In this document: positions 41,001 to 48,044 of the stretch, one piece after another
How positions within the stretch are numbered: position 1 is the stretch's first letter
Layout of the letters: each line of letters begins with the position of its first letter
The notes under the pieces: model-generated
What the model saw: only the letters and a program-made list of their open reading frames with translations
What the model was told of the DNA's origin: nothing
The model's database searches: none
NCBI RefSeq assembly: GCF_030815125.1
Contig: NZ_JAUSWH010000003.1
Span: 310,001-374,000, forward strand
From: Allorhizobium paknamense
Lineage (GTDB): Bacteria > Pseudomonadota > Alphaproteobacteria > Rhizobiales > Rhizobiaceae
Direction of reading: 5' to 3'
DNA: 64,000 bases
Made by a program: the position numbers and the translations under genes

Positions 41001-41699
41001 CAGGGCAATACCCGCAGCGCACGGCCCCTTCCTCGGCCTGTCACCCGCGAGGCGCTGGGATTGCCGGCGGGATTTCTCTTCGCCTCCTTCAACAACATCC
41101 GCAAGCTGACGCCGCAAACCGTGGACCTCTGGTCTGAGATCCTGCGCGGAGCATCGGACGCGCATCTGCTGATGGTTGCCCCCTTCGATCTTCAGCGGCA
41201 GAATGTCGCCCGCGCCTTTGCGGAAAAGGGTGTACCGGCACGCCAATTGCTGTTTGCCGGCACTCTGCCCTATGACGAGCACCTTTCGCGCATCACAGCC
41301 GTCGATCTTTGTCTCGACAATTATCCCTATAACGGCCACGCAACCACCTCGGATGTGCTGTGGGCAGGCGTTCCGCTTCTGACGCTCAAGGGGCGACATT
41401 TCGCGTCTCGCGTTTCAGAAAGCCTGCTGAAGGCGCTGGATATGCCGGATCTGGTTGCCGATCATGCCGGTGATTTCATCGAGCGGGCGATTGCATTGAC
41501 CCATGCGCCGGACCATCTTGCCGCGTTGCGCCACCGTATTGCCGAAAACCGCGACACCAAGCCGCTTTTCGATCCGGAGCGCTTTACGCGACATCTGGAG
41601 CGGGGCTATGAGATGATGGTCGAGCGGGCGCGGAACGGCCTTGCCCCCGATCACATCGACGTTCCGGCCCTGCCGCCGCGTACCGCGCCTTTTTTATAA
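38031..41699 (+). CDS. Tandem SPINDLY/OGT-like glycosyltransferase with TPR region
   Basis: 1222 residues holding two copies of the bacterial O-GlcNAc-transferase/SPINDLY domain. Residues 1-220 are TPR-like helices. The first domain (about 254-640) has KLRIGYISSDLTLHATMYLL, ILVDLKGHTTGHRLGA, TWIGYPGS, RLPETYQGN and DTFPYNGHTTTSDLLWGGLP. A second helical region follows, and the second domain (about 840-1222) has RIRLAYLFSDFQENHPVMR, ILVDLNGPTSGAW, AWIGFPGS, RLPETYQGN and DNYPYNGHATTSDVLWAGVP. Single-domain relatives are about 600 residues, so this is a duplicated and fused gene. Both halves end LAPDHIDVPALPPR with nearly identical DNA. The target protein and sugar are unknown; modification of surface or flagellar protein is plausible. 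Confidence 0.85.
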   Translation: MDKELIVAFEAYRKGDFALALRHARAATTTDPEVAGKVWMLIANCQLKLGEKLESAKAFRQAAVFAPQQKAEFLKFAARLYVMERRPDLLATIAPEAGAANAGDGDFIYEMANMLLGAGIHPALEALVPLLDMRNNWHLQAVITHYQLTRKPEKLRPLIEQRYGESPDDSFIAMHYFMFCRSSLNFTGARRWLEMMKTPEDPLTAEILYRDQPLSRRYWSDDEAVLNSASGTIDHLVASHGTPMPRRAIRPSGEKLRIGYISSDLTLHATMYLLYDVFVAHDRSRFDITFFCHTPASQAAIQSTWDPVLQAEIVPVRQMISTEIAEEISRRGIDILVDLKGHTTGHRLGAVAISDAPVKATWIGYPGSVRGAGLDYHITDPIVTPDAAKPWYEEKLCRLPETYQGNCSVTKPRPKPQRRADHGLPEDTFLFASFNSPAKISPETMALWARVLEAVPDSLFWILCAGAEQQANLAAEFARLGIPRQRLIFAEGSAYADHISRVGLADLALDTFPYNGHTTTSDLLWGGLPVLTRRGRTFAARVSESLLTAIGLPELVAEDETDFLARAVALAGNREALATLRARLQENRARMPLYDTERFTRHLERAYEMMAARARQGLAPDHIDVPALPPRHSAFLPAADLAPAQGDEEAALRHAHARGDHADVVRMAGADPRWRATEALSCECLVLLAESHEAVGADDAAGTYFGAAATKTRPARRDLLERSLAAFMRRLLAGKLLSSNGYEVAKLLLEKDPNHAQAYRYLRYAMHQFAAIDDLRQWDALVLEKLRKGDPFCRRHEVLFDLVTWCDDEAVLASADPAEIVVPFSPESRARRRAEPHVFQSRIRLAYLFSDFQENHPVMRIAHGIIANHDPQRFDVTFFDIAKAEPDEPTRAFQASLGRVIRLGHLGLQAARETVRGHGIDILVDLNGPTSGAWPDLLNAGLAPVQVAWIGFPGSGIGIDCDYIIGDHVVTPDESAPWYHERFCRLPETYQGNTRSARPLPRPVTREALGLPAGFLFASFNNIRKLTPQTVDLWSEILRGASDAHLLMVAPFDLQRQNVARAFAEKGVPARQLLFAGTLPYDEHLSRITAVDLCLDNYPYNGHATTSDVLWAGVPLLTLKGRHFASRVSESLLKALDMPDLVADHAGDFIERAIALTHAPDHLAALRHRIAENRDTKPLFDPERFTRHLERGYEMMVERARNGLAPDHIDVPALPPRTAPFL

Positions 41700-41723
41700 A
41701 GCAATGGATTGAAAGAGATTATC

Positions 41724-42731
41724 ATGCACAATCCCGTCACCGTCGAGGTTACCCGTGGCAACCGGGTCGAAAGCCGCCATCGCGGCATGGCGGTGGTGGT
41801 GGATGGCGATGGACGGATCGTCTTCCAGGCGGGTGATGTCGAGGCGGGCGTGTTTCCGCGTTCGGCCTGCAAGGCCATGCAGGCATTGCCGCTGGTGGAA
41901 AGCGGTGCGGCGGAGGCTTTCGGTTTCGGACATTCGGAACTGGCGCTGGCCTGTTCCTCCCATTCCGGCGAGGAAGCGCATGTGGCGCTGGCCGCCTCCA
42001 TGCTGTCGCGGGCCGGGCGGGACGAGACGGCGCTGGAATGCGGGGCGCACTGGTCTTCCGACCAGAAGACGCTGATCCATCAGGCCCGGACGCTGGAAAA
42101 GCCCGGCTGCCTGCACAACAATTGCTCCGGCAAGCATTCCGGCTTTGTCTGCGCCTGCGTGCATCAGGGCATCGAACCGGCAGGCTACGTGGAATACGAC
42201 CATCCGCTGCAGGCGGAAATCCGCGCCATCATGGCGGGGCTGACGGGTGCTGTTCTCGATGCCGATCATTGCGGCACGGATGGCTGTTCCATTCCCACTT
42301 ACGCTGTGCCGCTCACCGGCCTTGCCCGCGGCTTTGCAAACATGGCAACCGGCAGGGGGCTTCAGCCGCTGCGCGCCAAGGCGGCCCGCCGGTTGATCGA
42401 GGCCTGCATGGCCGCGCCCTTCTACGTGGCGGGCACGGGCCGCGCCTGCACGAAGATCATGGAACTCGCCCCGGGACGCATCTTCGCCAAGACCGGTGCC
42501 GAGGGCGTTTTCTGCGCCGTGTTGCCGGAAGAAGGGCTTTCCATCGCCGTCAAGGCGGAGGATGGCGCCACGCGCGCAGCGGAAGCCATGGTCACGGCCC
42601 TTCTGGCCCGTTTCCTGGGGCGCGACAGCGAGGCCGGTGCGGCGCTGATGGTCATGGCGAACCGGTCGATGAAAAACTGGAACGGCCGCCATGTCGGCGA
42701 TGTCCGTGTGACGGATGCGCTGTTTCTCTAG
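41724..42731 (+). CDS. Asparaginase, Rhizobium-type (AnsA/class 3)
   Basis: 335 residues from the ATG at 41724; an upstream TTG is less likely. The family pattern is that of Rhizobium etli asparaginases rather than the E. coli type: ACKAMQALPLVESGAA, CSSHSGEEAHVALAASML, NNCSGKHSGFVCACV with the Ser-Lys pair, and DHCGTDGCSIPTYAVPL. The Ser and Lys of SGKHSG are expected to form the active site, with nearby Cys residues binding zinc. It hydrolyses L-asparagine to aspartate and ammonia, probably in the cytosol. It follows the OGT-like gene by 24 bases and may share its transcript. Confidence 0.85.
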   Translation: MHNPVTVEVTRGNRVESRHRGMAVVVDGDGRIVFQAGDVEAGVFPRSACKAMQALPLVESGAAEAFGFGHSELALACSSHSGEEAHVALAASMLSRAGRDETALECGAHWSSDQKTLIHQARTLEKPGCLHNNCSGKHSGFVCACVHQGIEPAGYVEYDHPLQAEIRAIMAGLTGAVLDADHCGTDGCSIPTYAVPLTGLARGFANMATGRGLQPLRAKAARRLIEACMAAPFYVAGTGRACTKIMELAPGRIFAKTGAEGVFCAVLPEEGLSIAVKAEDGATRAAEAMVTALLARFLGRDSEAGAALMVMANRSMKNWNGRHVGDVRVTDALFL

Positions 42732-42779
42732 AGCGACTGTCCACACATCCTGGAATATTGGCCAGATATTCTCAGGGTT

Positions 42780-43184
42780 TTACCAGCCATAACTGAAGGT
42801 CGCGCCCGCGCCGCCATTGCCGTTTTGCACCACGCGGTTATCGGCATTGCGGCCATATTGGAAAATCGCCCAGGCATTGTCATTGCCGGTCTGCTCCAGC
42901 GTGGCCGAATGGCCGCGTCCGCGCTGCTGGATAAAGCCGATATTGTCATGCCCGCGTTGCGAAAGACCGGCGCTGTTGCCCTGCCCATATTGCTCAATGC
43001 TGCCACCCCTGAAACCGCGATAGAGCGAATAGAGATGCATGCCGGTGGAGAGCAATTGCTGGTCACCGGGATTGGAGGGCGCAATGTTGAAGGAAAACAT
43101 CCCGCCAGCCCGCGCCGGGGCCGTTTGAACCAGCAGGGCGGCGGCAAGCCCTGCGGCGATCAGGGGGAAAGCGATGGTGCGCAT
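42780..43184 (-). CDS. csgB: Curlin-repeat protein (CsgB-like)
   Basis: 134 residues with a signal peptide ending APARAGG. The mature part has curlin repeats of the form x-Q-x-G-x-x-N: IEQYGQGNSAGLSQRGHDN, then IGFIQQRGRGHSATLEQTG, then NAWAIFQYGRNADNRVVQNG. Curlin repeats assemble into extracellular amyloid fibres. Its few repeats and irregular ends fit a nucleator or minor subunit. It is the last of three minus-strand curli genes, with csgH and csgA upstream. The secretion genes csgG/E/F are not in the window. Confidence 0.75.
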   Translation of the reverse strand: MRTIAFPLIAAGLAAALLVQTAPARAGGMFSFNIAPSNPGDQQLLSTGMHLYSLYRGFRGGSIEQYGQGNSAGLSQRGHDNIGFIQQRGRGHSATLEQTGNDNAWAIFQYGRNADNRVVQNGNGGAGATFSYGW

Positions 43185-43269
43185 GGTCAGACCTCTCCTT
43201 TGCCCAGAGTCTGTCAGGTTCAGATCAAACCAGACAGGCTCTGGCCTCTCTTGTTTTCGTTTGTCTTTC

Positions 43270-43360
43270 GGGAAAACCGGTTCCCACTTTTGCTGGAAAT
43301 GCTTTTGTTTTTACGCATTTCCGCACGCAAAACCGGTTCCCACTTTTGCTGGAAATGCTT
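43270..43360. repeat. Two palindromic repeat copies between csgH and csgB
   Basis: A 5'-truncated copy (43270-43304) and a full copy (43313-43360) of the ACGCATTTCC ... GGAAATGCT family lie head to tail. The second touches the csgH stop codon. They are transcribed between the two curli genes and could slow readthrough or protect the upstream mRNA. Confidence 0.85.
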
Positions 43361-43821
43361 TATCCATCGTCCCCGACCGTTCGCTGGCAGCGCACGGTGC
43401 CGCCATCGGTGCTGAGGTCGAGCGAGATATCGTAGCGGGCGCCATTGGCCGCGAGCGTGACGCTGCCAAGCCTGGCCGGAATGCCGGGCGTGACGATGAA
43501 CGCCCCGCCCTGGTTGATCCGGGTGCTGCCTGAGCCCGAGCCTGCGCCCGAGCCTTCCACCTTCAGCGCATAGGTGCCGCTGGTGGGCAGGTCTGCCCGG
43601 GCGCGGGCCTCGATGGCGATGCCGCCACCTTGCGGCGTGGCGCGGATTTCACACCGGAGCGGCCCGGATGTGCCGCCCCGGTCGGTGATGATCGCCCCCG
43701 CAATGGCGGAGGCGGGAATGACAAGCGCGAGCCCCGCAGCAAGAAGATGGCGCGGCCGCATGTCCGGCAGAAGCGGCAGCCGGTTTTTCGCAAAAACAGA
43801 CAGAGTGCGAAGAAGATGCAT
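43360..43821 (-). CDS. csgH: Curli assembly chaperone, CsgH-like
   Basis: 153 residues from the ATG at 43821, which has GGGAGAT upstream. After a signal region (LLAAGLALVIPASAIAGAII) comes a beta-rich domain with LRCEIRATPQGGGIAIEARA, GTYALKVEGSG, SGSTRINQGGAFIV and a final VRCQRTVGDDG; the two Cys can form a disulfide. This matches CsgH, an alphaproteobacterial periplasmic inhibitor that stops curlin from polymerising before export. It lies between the csgA- and csgB-like genes. Confidence 0.75.
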   Translation of the reverse strand: MHLLRTLSVFAKNRLPLLPDMRPRHLLAAGLALVIPASAIAGAIITDRGGTSGPLRCEIRATPQGGGIAIEARARADLPTSGTYALKVEGSGAGSGSGSTRINQGGAFIVTPGIPARLGSVTLAANGARYDISLDLSTDGGTVRCQRTVGDDG

Positions 43822-43849
43822 GGCGGATCTCCCTTCGGGACTTTCCTTT

Positions 43850-43980
43850 ATTATACCAAGGCTCGAAGATGCTCATGCATCCTCGCCTTGAAAGAATTTC
43901 GAATATCTCAAATGCATCAGGGGCTTGAGATATTCGAAAGGGGAATACGAAAAGTCATTTTCAATGACTCTTCGTATTAA
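43850..43980. repeat. ~130-bp dispersed palindromic repeat, copy 3a
   Basis: It starts TTATACCAAGGCTCGAAGAT, contains GAATATCTCAA ... TTGAGATATTC and ends with the stem GAATACGAAAAGTCATT/AATGACTCTTCGTATT. Other copies are at 55073-55208 (inverted) and 57612-57724. The csgA stop codon lies inside the last stem, so the repeat directly follows that gene. Confidence 0.85.
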
Positions 43981-44414
43981 TCACAGGCCTGCACGAAGGC
44001 CGCGACATTGCCATTGCCGCCCTGGCGCACCTTGGCGGCGCAGCCATTGCCCACCTGCACACCGGCGGTAATGTTGCCATTGCCGTCCTGGGTCAGGATC
44101 GTGGTGTGGTTGGAGCCGAACTGGCCGACGCCCGCGACATTGCCGTTGCCGGTCTGGTAGGTGGCGCCATAATGATTGTAGCCGCGCTGGCCAATGGCCG
44201 AGAGGTTGCGATTGCCGCGCTGGTGAACGGCCAGACCATTATAATCGCCATCCTGATAGCTGCGGATGCGATTATAATATCCGTTCTGCGCGCCACCGGC
44301 ACGGTTGGACCAGCCATATTGCTCGATATTCACATCATTGGCGCTGGCCGGAACGACGGAAGCGAAACCAGCCAGAGCGGCAAGGGTTGCGGCAATAAGA
44401 GAAGTGCGGATCAT
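43977..44414 (-). CDS. csgA: Curlin subunit (CsgA-like)
   Basis: 145 residues from the ATG at 44414, with a signal peptide ending VVPASAND. The mature chain is a series of curlin repeats: NIEQYGWSNRAGGAQNGYYN, GLAVHQRGNRNLSAIGQRGY, GATYQTGNGNVAGVGQFGSN, TTILTQDGNGNITAGVQVGN, and KVRQGGNGNVAAFVQACD. Regular Q-x-G-N spacing with about 22-residue period is typical of the major fibre subunit. It is first in the minus-strand curli set. A C-terminal Cys pair (GCAAK, QACD) is unusual for CsgA. Confidence 0.8.
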   Translation of the reverse strand: MIRTSLIAATLAALAGFASVVPASANDVNIEQYGWSNRAGGAQNGYYNRIRSYQDGDYNGLAVHQRGNRNLSAIGQRGYNHYGATYQTGNGNVAGVGQFGSNHTTILTQDGNGNITAGVQVGNGCAAKVRQGGNGNVAAFVQACD

Positions 44415-44551
44415 GGGGCGTCTCCTTGGCGGATGGAACCGCGGTTGAACGCCTCCCTTGTACAAAGCCGCAGCAGAACGCAGTCTGAAGACCGCATTTA
44501 ACTGTCGTTCACGGGTGGGATTGTGGCTGCGCTACTGCGCGGCCATCAGAC

Positions 44552-44656
44552 TACAGCGCCGTGCGCCATATATGGCGCACAAAGGTTCGCTGTAGCGCTT
44601 TATATCTGCTGCATAATTTTCACCTTAAATCGATTCCGATTTAAGGAATTATGCAA
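44552..44656. repeat. Two-hairpin dispersed repeat, copy 2
   Basis: TACAGCGCCGTGCGCCATAT with its paired arm, then TGCATAATTTTCACCTTAAA and TTTAAGGAATTATGCA, as in copy 1 (36411-36516). The last bases of the repeat encode the final residues and stop codon of the minus-strand DeoR-type gene, so it arrived at or near that gene's 3' end. Confidence 0.85.
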
Positions 44657-45395
44657 TAAGGCCAGCGGCTTCATAGGGCTTTCGCCGTGCTTCCCCGATG
44701 TCTTCTGGAAGAATTGCCAGGGCAATCGCGTCAACCGGCAAAATGATGTGCGGTGAAACCCGATCAAGCTTCTCTGCCGTCACACACAGGCAGGTGCGGC
44801 GGGAGACCGAGGCGATCATCCGCTTGATGGCCGCCTCTTCATGATCGCCGGTACTGGCGCCAGCCTGGGGGTGCAGTGCCGTGGCCCCGAGAAAGAAAAG
44901 ATCGGGCCGCAGCCTGCCGATGGCGGCGGCCGTTTCCGTGCCCATCGCGACCATGGAATGACGGTAGAGCCTGCCGCCGAGCAGGATGACGTCGATATCC
45001 CGGCGATTTTCCAGTTCGCAGGCAATGGTGGGGCTGTGGGTGATGACCGTCAGCCCAGTCCCGGCAGGCAGGCGGCGGGCAATCTCGGCATTGGTGGTGC
45101 CGCCATCCAGAAACAGCGTTTGCCCGGCTTCCACCAGGGTTACGGCCTGTGCGGCCAGAGCCTGCTTTTCCGCCGTCGCCCGGCTTTTGCGGGCGGTAAA
45201 ATCCGGCAGTTCAGGCGAAAGTGGCAGCGCACCGCCATGCACCCGCTGCAAAAGCCCCGCTGCCGCCATATCCCGCATGTCACGGCGGATCGTATCCTCC
45301 GATAGTGCGAGTTCCATCGCGATCTCCTTGGCGACGGCGCGCCCCGTCTGCCGGAGACGGTCGAGAATCAAGGCTTTGCGTTGACTGGTCAGCAT
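44649..45395 (-). CDS. DeoR-family transcriptional regulator
   Basis: 248 residues. The N-terminal helix-turn-helix is AKEIAMELALSEDTIRRDMRD, followed by AAAGLLQRVHGGALPL, the standard DeoR linker. The C-terminal sugar-phosphate-sensing domain has LFLDGGTTNAEIARRLP, LLGGRLYRHSMVAMGTETAA and DLFFLGATALHPQAG. It probably responds to a phosphorylated sugar. It faces a small gene (45511) across a gap with three 10-bp-spaced direct repeats, likely its operator. Confidence 0.9.
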   Translation of the reverse strand: MLTSQRKALILDRLRQTGRAVAKEIAMELALSEDTIRRDMRDMAAAGLLQRVHGGALPLSPELPDFTARKSRATAEKQALAAQAVTLVEAGQTLFLDGGTTNAEIARRLPAGTGLTVITHSPTIACELENRRDIDVILLGGRLYRHSMVAMGTETAAAIGRLRPDLFFLGATALHPQAGASTGDHEEAAIKRMIASVSRRTCLCVTAEKLDRVSPHIILPVDAIALAILPEDIGEARRKPYEAAGLIA

Positions 45396-45463
45396 GCATG
45401 AAATCGCACAAAAATTTATATTATCTACAACATCGCAAAAAAAGATTCGACATTCAAGCAGAA

Positions 45464-45489
45464 TCGTGCGGATTCATGCGTGTTCGTGC
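45464..45489. promoter_or_regulatory. Three 10-bp-spaced direct repeats, probable DeoR-type operator
   Basis: TCGTGC, TCATGC and TCGTGC start at 45464, 45474 and 45484. One helical turn between copies puts them on the same face of DNA. A related inverted site lies at 45393-45412 near the regulator's own start. DeoR proteins often bind direct repeats of this kind. Confidence 0.6.
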
Positions 45490-45510
45490 AAGTCTGCAAA
45501 GGAGAAAGAC

Positions 45511-45867
45511 ATGTTGATCTTGATTGCCGGTCCCTATCGTTCGGGCACAGGGGACGATCCGGAAAAAATGGCGGCAAACCTGAAAGTGCTGGAGGCACCC
45601 TCGCATGCGCTGTTCAAGGCCGGGCACATTCCGATGATTGGTGAATGGGTGGCCCTTCCGGTCTGGCATGCTGCAGGCGGGAGGGAGATTGGTGACGCCT
45701 TGTATGAGGAAATCTTCCACCCCACGGCGCACCGCCTTCTGCAACTGTGCGAAGGCGTACTGCGCTTGCCCGGTGCCTCGAAAGGGGCGGACAATGACGT
45801 AAAAATCGCCACCGAGCGCGGCATTCCCGTCTGGTACAGGCTGCAGGATGTGCCCGGCGTGGTGTGA
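45511..45867 (+). CDS. DUF4406-like (nucleoside deoxyribosyltransferase-fold) protein
   Basis: 118 residues from the ATG at 45511, with GGAGAAAG before it. MLILIAGPYRSGTGDDPEKM resembles the first strand-loop of DUF4406/nucleoside 2-deoxyribosyltransferase-fold proteins, and the later RLPGASKGADNDVKIATERG is the usual second motif. These proteins bind nucleotide-like ligands. Divergence from a DeoR-type regulator suggests control by that protein and a link with sugar or nucleoside use. Confidence 0.7.
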   Translation: MLILIAGPYRSGTGDDPEKMAANLKVLEAPSHALFKAGHIPMIGEWVALPVWHAAGGREIGDALYEEIFHPTAHRLLQLCEGVLRLPGASKGADNDVKIATERGIPVWYRLQDVPGVV

Positions 45868-45891
45868 GATCTTGTGCTTAAAAACAAAATG

Positions 45892-46731
45892 TCAAAGAGA
45901 AGCCGGTGAGGCTGTCGTCACCGGATGTGCTCGTCCCGGCACGCTCAGAAAATGCGTCAGCACCTGAGCGCGGCTGAGCCCGAGACCTTGCGCCAAAGTC
46001 ATCGAGGCCATGTTGCTGTCTTCCACATGGTAGCGAGGAATGTGGCCTGCCTCGAGAATGGTGCGAAGGGCGGTGGTCACCACCTGCCGCCCCAGCCCTC
46101 GGCCCCGTGCGTCCGGTACGGTATAAAGCGCGCCGATTTCCCACAAACCCTCGTCCAGTTCAAAGGCAAGGCAGGTGGCAAGCGGTGCATCCGCTGCCCG
46201 GTAAACGCTGGCAAAGGCGCGGCCCGTCTCCACCATGCAGCGGACCCAGCCCGCTGCGTGGCCCTGGGCGGCAAAGAGGTCGAAAGGCAGCCCGTCTGCT
46301 GCTGTTTCCAGCCGGGCAGAGGAGGGGAGGTCGGGGGCCTTGCTGGTGGTATAGGTCATATAGCCGCGCTGCCGTTCCAGCGGAAAACCGGCAGCAAGGA
46401 CTGCTTCGTCCACGGTACTCATCAGCTTGAAGACGATGATCCGATCTTGCGGAAATGCCGTCATCAAATGCCGGGTCAGTTCGGCATCGCCGCTTTGCAG
46501 GAAGATGATGGTTTCGGCAGTCGGATAGGCTTGCCGGTCATAATCCACCACTCGCTGTTCGAGAAGCAGGGCGGTCGCGACGCGCCCTGCCGTCTGAACC
46601 TGGAGGGCAAGGCTGTTCTGCGGAAAGGCCAAGAGATATTTCAGCACCGAGACATTGCGAAGCCTGTCCCGCCGCAACGCCTCCAGAATGAGCGGAAGAT
46701 CGCCGTGCCGGTCGCTCCGCAGCCACCGCAT
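45892..46731 (-). CDS. GNAT-family acetyltransferase (two-domain)
   Basis: 279 residues. The C-terminal half carries the GNAT core: EIGALYTVPDARGRGLGRQV with the acetyl-CoA loop RGRGLG, then VEDSNMASMTLAQGLGLSR. The N-terminal half has a degenerate GNAT-like fold without acetyl-CoA motif, as in FR47-type proteins. The start codon overlaps the stop of the upstream acetyltransferase (TAATG), so the three genes GST, GNAT, GNAT form one minus-strand unit. The substrate is unknown. Confidence 0.75.
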   Translation of the reverse strand: MRWLRSDRHGDLPLILEALRRDRLRNVSVLKYLLAFPQNSLALQVQTAGRVATALLLEQRVVDYDRQAYPTAETIIFLQSGDAELTRHLMTAFPQDRIIVFKLMSTVDEAVLAAGFPLERQRGYMTYTTSKAPDLPSSARLETAADGLPFDLFAAQGHAAGWVRCMVETGRAFASVYRAADAPLATCLAFELDEGLWEIGALYTVPDARGRGLGRQVVTTALRTILEAGHIPRYHVEDSNMASMTLAQGLGLSRAQVLTHFLSVPGRAHPVTTASPASL

Positions 46732-47249
46732 TACCGCAGCCTGAGCCGGAACAGGTGCTGCGGCCCGACCTTGCCGCCGAGATAATGCTGGCCGGTGTCT
46801 TCCCAGCCGCCCTTTTTGTAGACGCCGATGGCCACCGGATTTCTCAGGTTGACGGTGAGAAAGGCATTGTGGGCCGGATAATGCTGCCGCAGATGATCGG
46901 GCAGGGCCGCCATGGCCGCCTTGCCATAGCCCTTGCCCTGATACTGGCTGCCGACGATCATGGCTCTCAAGCCCAGATCGCCGGGCACGAAGCCAGCCGT
47001 CGCCAGATCGAAATCCGCCAGCCTTTCCGCATAGCCGCGGTCGATCTTGAAAAAGCAGACCGGCTCGTCACCGGCAAGCCCCATATGGAAATCCACATCC
47101 GCCTCATCGGAGGCAAAGGCGGCCTCGATGGTTCCGGCAAACATCTGCTGCTGCGGCGGCAGTTGCAGATGCTCGACGCGAAACCGGTCGTGCCGGGAAA
47201 GCGGCGCCAGCCGAAACACCGGCTGTGCCGCGCTCACGGGGCTTGTCAT
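46731..47249 (-). CDS. GNAT-family N-acetyltransferase
   Basis: 172 residues from the ATG at 47249, which overlaps the GST stop. The acetyl-CoA segment is MIVGSQYQGKGYGKAAMAAL, with Q-x-x-G-x-G/A pattern, and NPVAIGVYKKGGWEDTG is the usual motif B. Its ligand is unknown; the family includes spermidine and amino-acid acetylating enzymes. It is coupled with the following acetyltransferase gene. Confidence 0.8.
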   Translation of the reverse strand: MTSPVSAAQPVFRLAPLSRHDRFRVEHLQLPPQQQMFAGTIEAAFASDEADVDFHMGLAGDEPVCFFKIDRGYAERLADFDLATAGFVPGDLGLRAMIVGSQYQGKGYGKAAMAALPDHLRQHYPAHNAFLTVNLRNPVAIGVYKKGGWEDTGQHYLGGKVGPQHLFRLRLR

Positions 47250-47902
47250 TCTGCGGCCCGCTTTTCCCACATCGCCTGGAAGGCGGGGCGGCTCTGGCAG
47301 CGTTCCAGCCAGGCGGCAATAGCGGGGAAAGCCTCCATCAGCGGCTTGTAGGCCTGGGCATAGCGCACGATTTCCGCCGTGTTGATGTCGGCCACGGTAA
47401 AGCGGTCGCCCACCATGTAAAGGCGGTTGAGAAGATGTTTTTCAAGGGCTGCGAAGGGCCGCTTCAAGAGCCGTGCGGCCACTTCGGCTTCCGCCTTGCC
47501 GGCATCGCTGTCCAGGCGGCCATCGGCGGTGATCTTGGAAATCTTCAGCGCATTGGCTTCGATCTCGGTGGCGGCAAACAGCGCCCATTGCATCATCTGG
47601 CCGTCTTCCTCCAGGTCCTGCGGACCCAGATTGCCATTGCTGTACTGCTTGGCGAGGTAAAGCGTGATGGCCAGCGATTCAAACAGCACCAGCCCGTCAT
47701 CCTCGATCACCGGAATGCCGCCAAAGGGGGCGACTGCCAGAAACTCCGGCGATTGCGTATTGATCGGCGCGCCCTCGGCCTTCGGATCCTGGAGCTTGTT
47801 GGCCTGAAGAACCGGCACATGGTCGAATGCCAGTTCCAGCTCTTCCGTCAGCCAGAGCACGCGGGTGGCGCGGGACTTGTAGCAGCCATAGACCTTCAAC
47901 AT
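47246..47902 (-). CDS. Glutathione S-transferase family protein
   Basis: 218 residues. The thioredoxin-like N-terminal domain starts MLKVYGCYKSRATRVLWLTE, where Ser or Cys of the CYKSRA region would activate glutathione, and FGGIPVIEDDGLVLFESLAI is the glutathione-binding cis-Pro and E-S motif. The all-helical C-terminal domain follows, with VGDRFTVADINTAEI. It detoxifies electrophiles or acts as isomerase. It is first in a three-gene unit with two acetyltransferases. Confidence 0.88.
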   Translation of the reverse strand: MLKVYGCYKSRATRVLWLTEELELAFDHVPVLQANKLQDPKAEGAPINTQSPEFLAVAPFGGIPVIEDDGLVLFESLAITLYLAKQYSNGNLGPQDLEEDGQMMQWALFAATEIEANALKISKITADGRLDSDAGKAEAEVAARLLKRPFAALEKHLLNRLYMVGDRFTVADINTAEIVRYAQAYKPLMEAFPAIAAWLERCQSRPAFQAMWEKRAAE

Positions 47903-47977
47903 GGGGACACTCCCTTGAAATGATTTTTATCGAAGCTTATCGGCGCTCTGTTCAAATGAAAAGAGCGTAAAACAAAC

Positions 47978-48025
47978 TCCTGAAGCAGGTTCTTCGAACA
48001 GGTGTTCGCCGAGCCTGCTTCAGGA
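47978..48025. terminator. Nested hairpin after ggt
   Basis: TCCTGAAGCAGG pairs with CCTGCTTCAGGA, and an inner stem CGAACA/TGTTCG lies in the loop. It stands 20 bases after the ggt stop on the minus strand and upstream of the GST gene. On the minus strand the outer stem is followed by GAGTTTGTTTT, so it can terminate ggt. Confidence 0.7.
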
Positions 48026-48044
48026 AAAGATCGTTAATTTTCAA

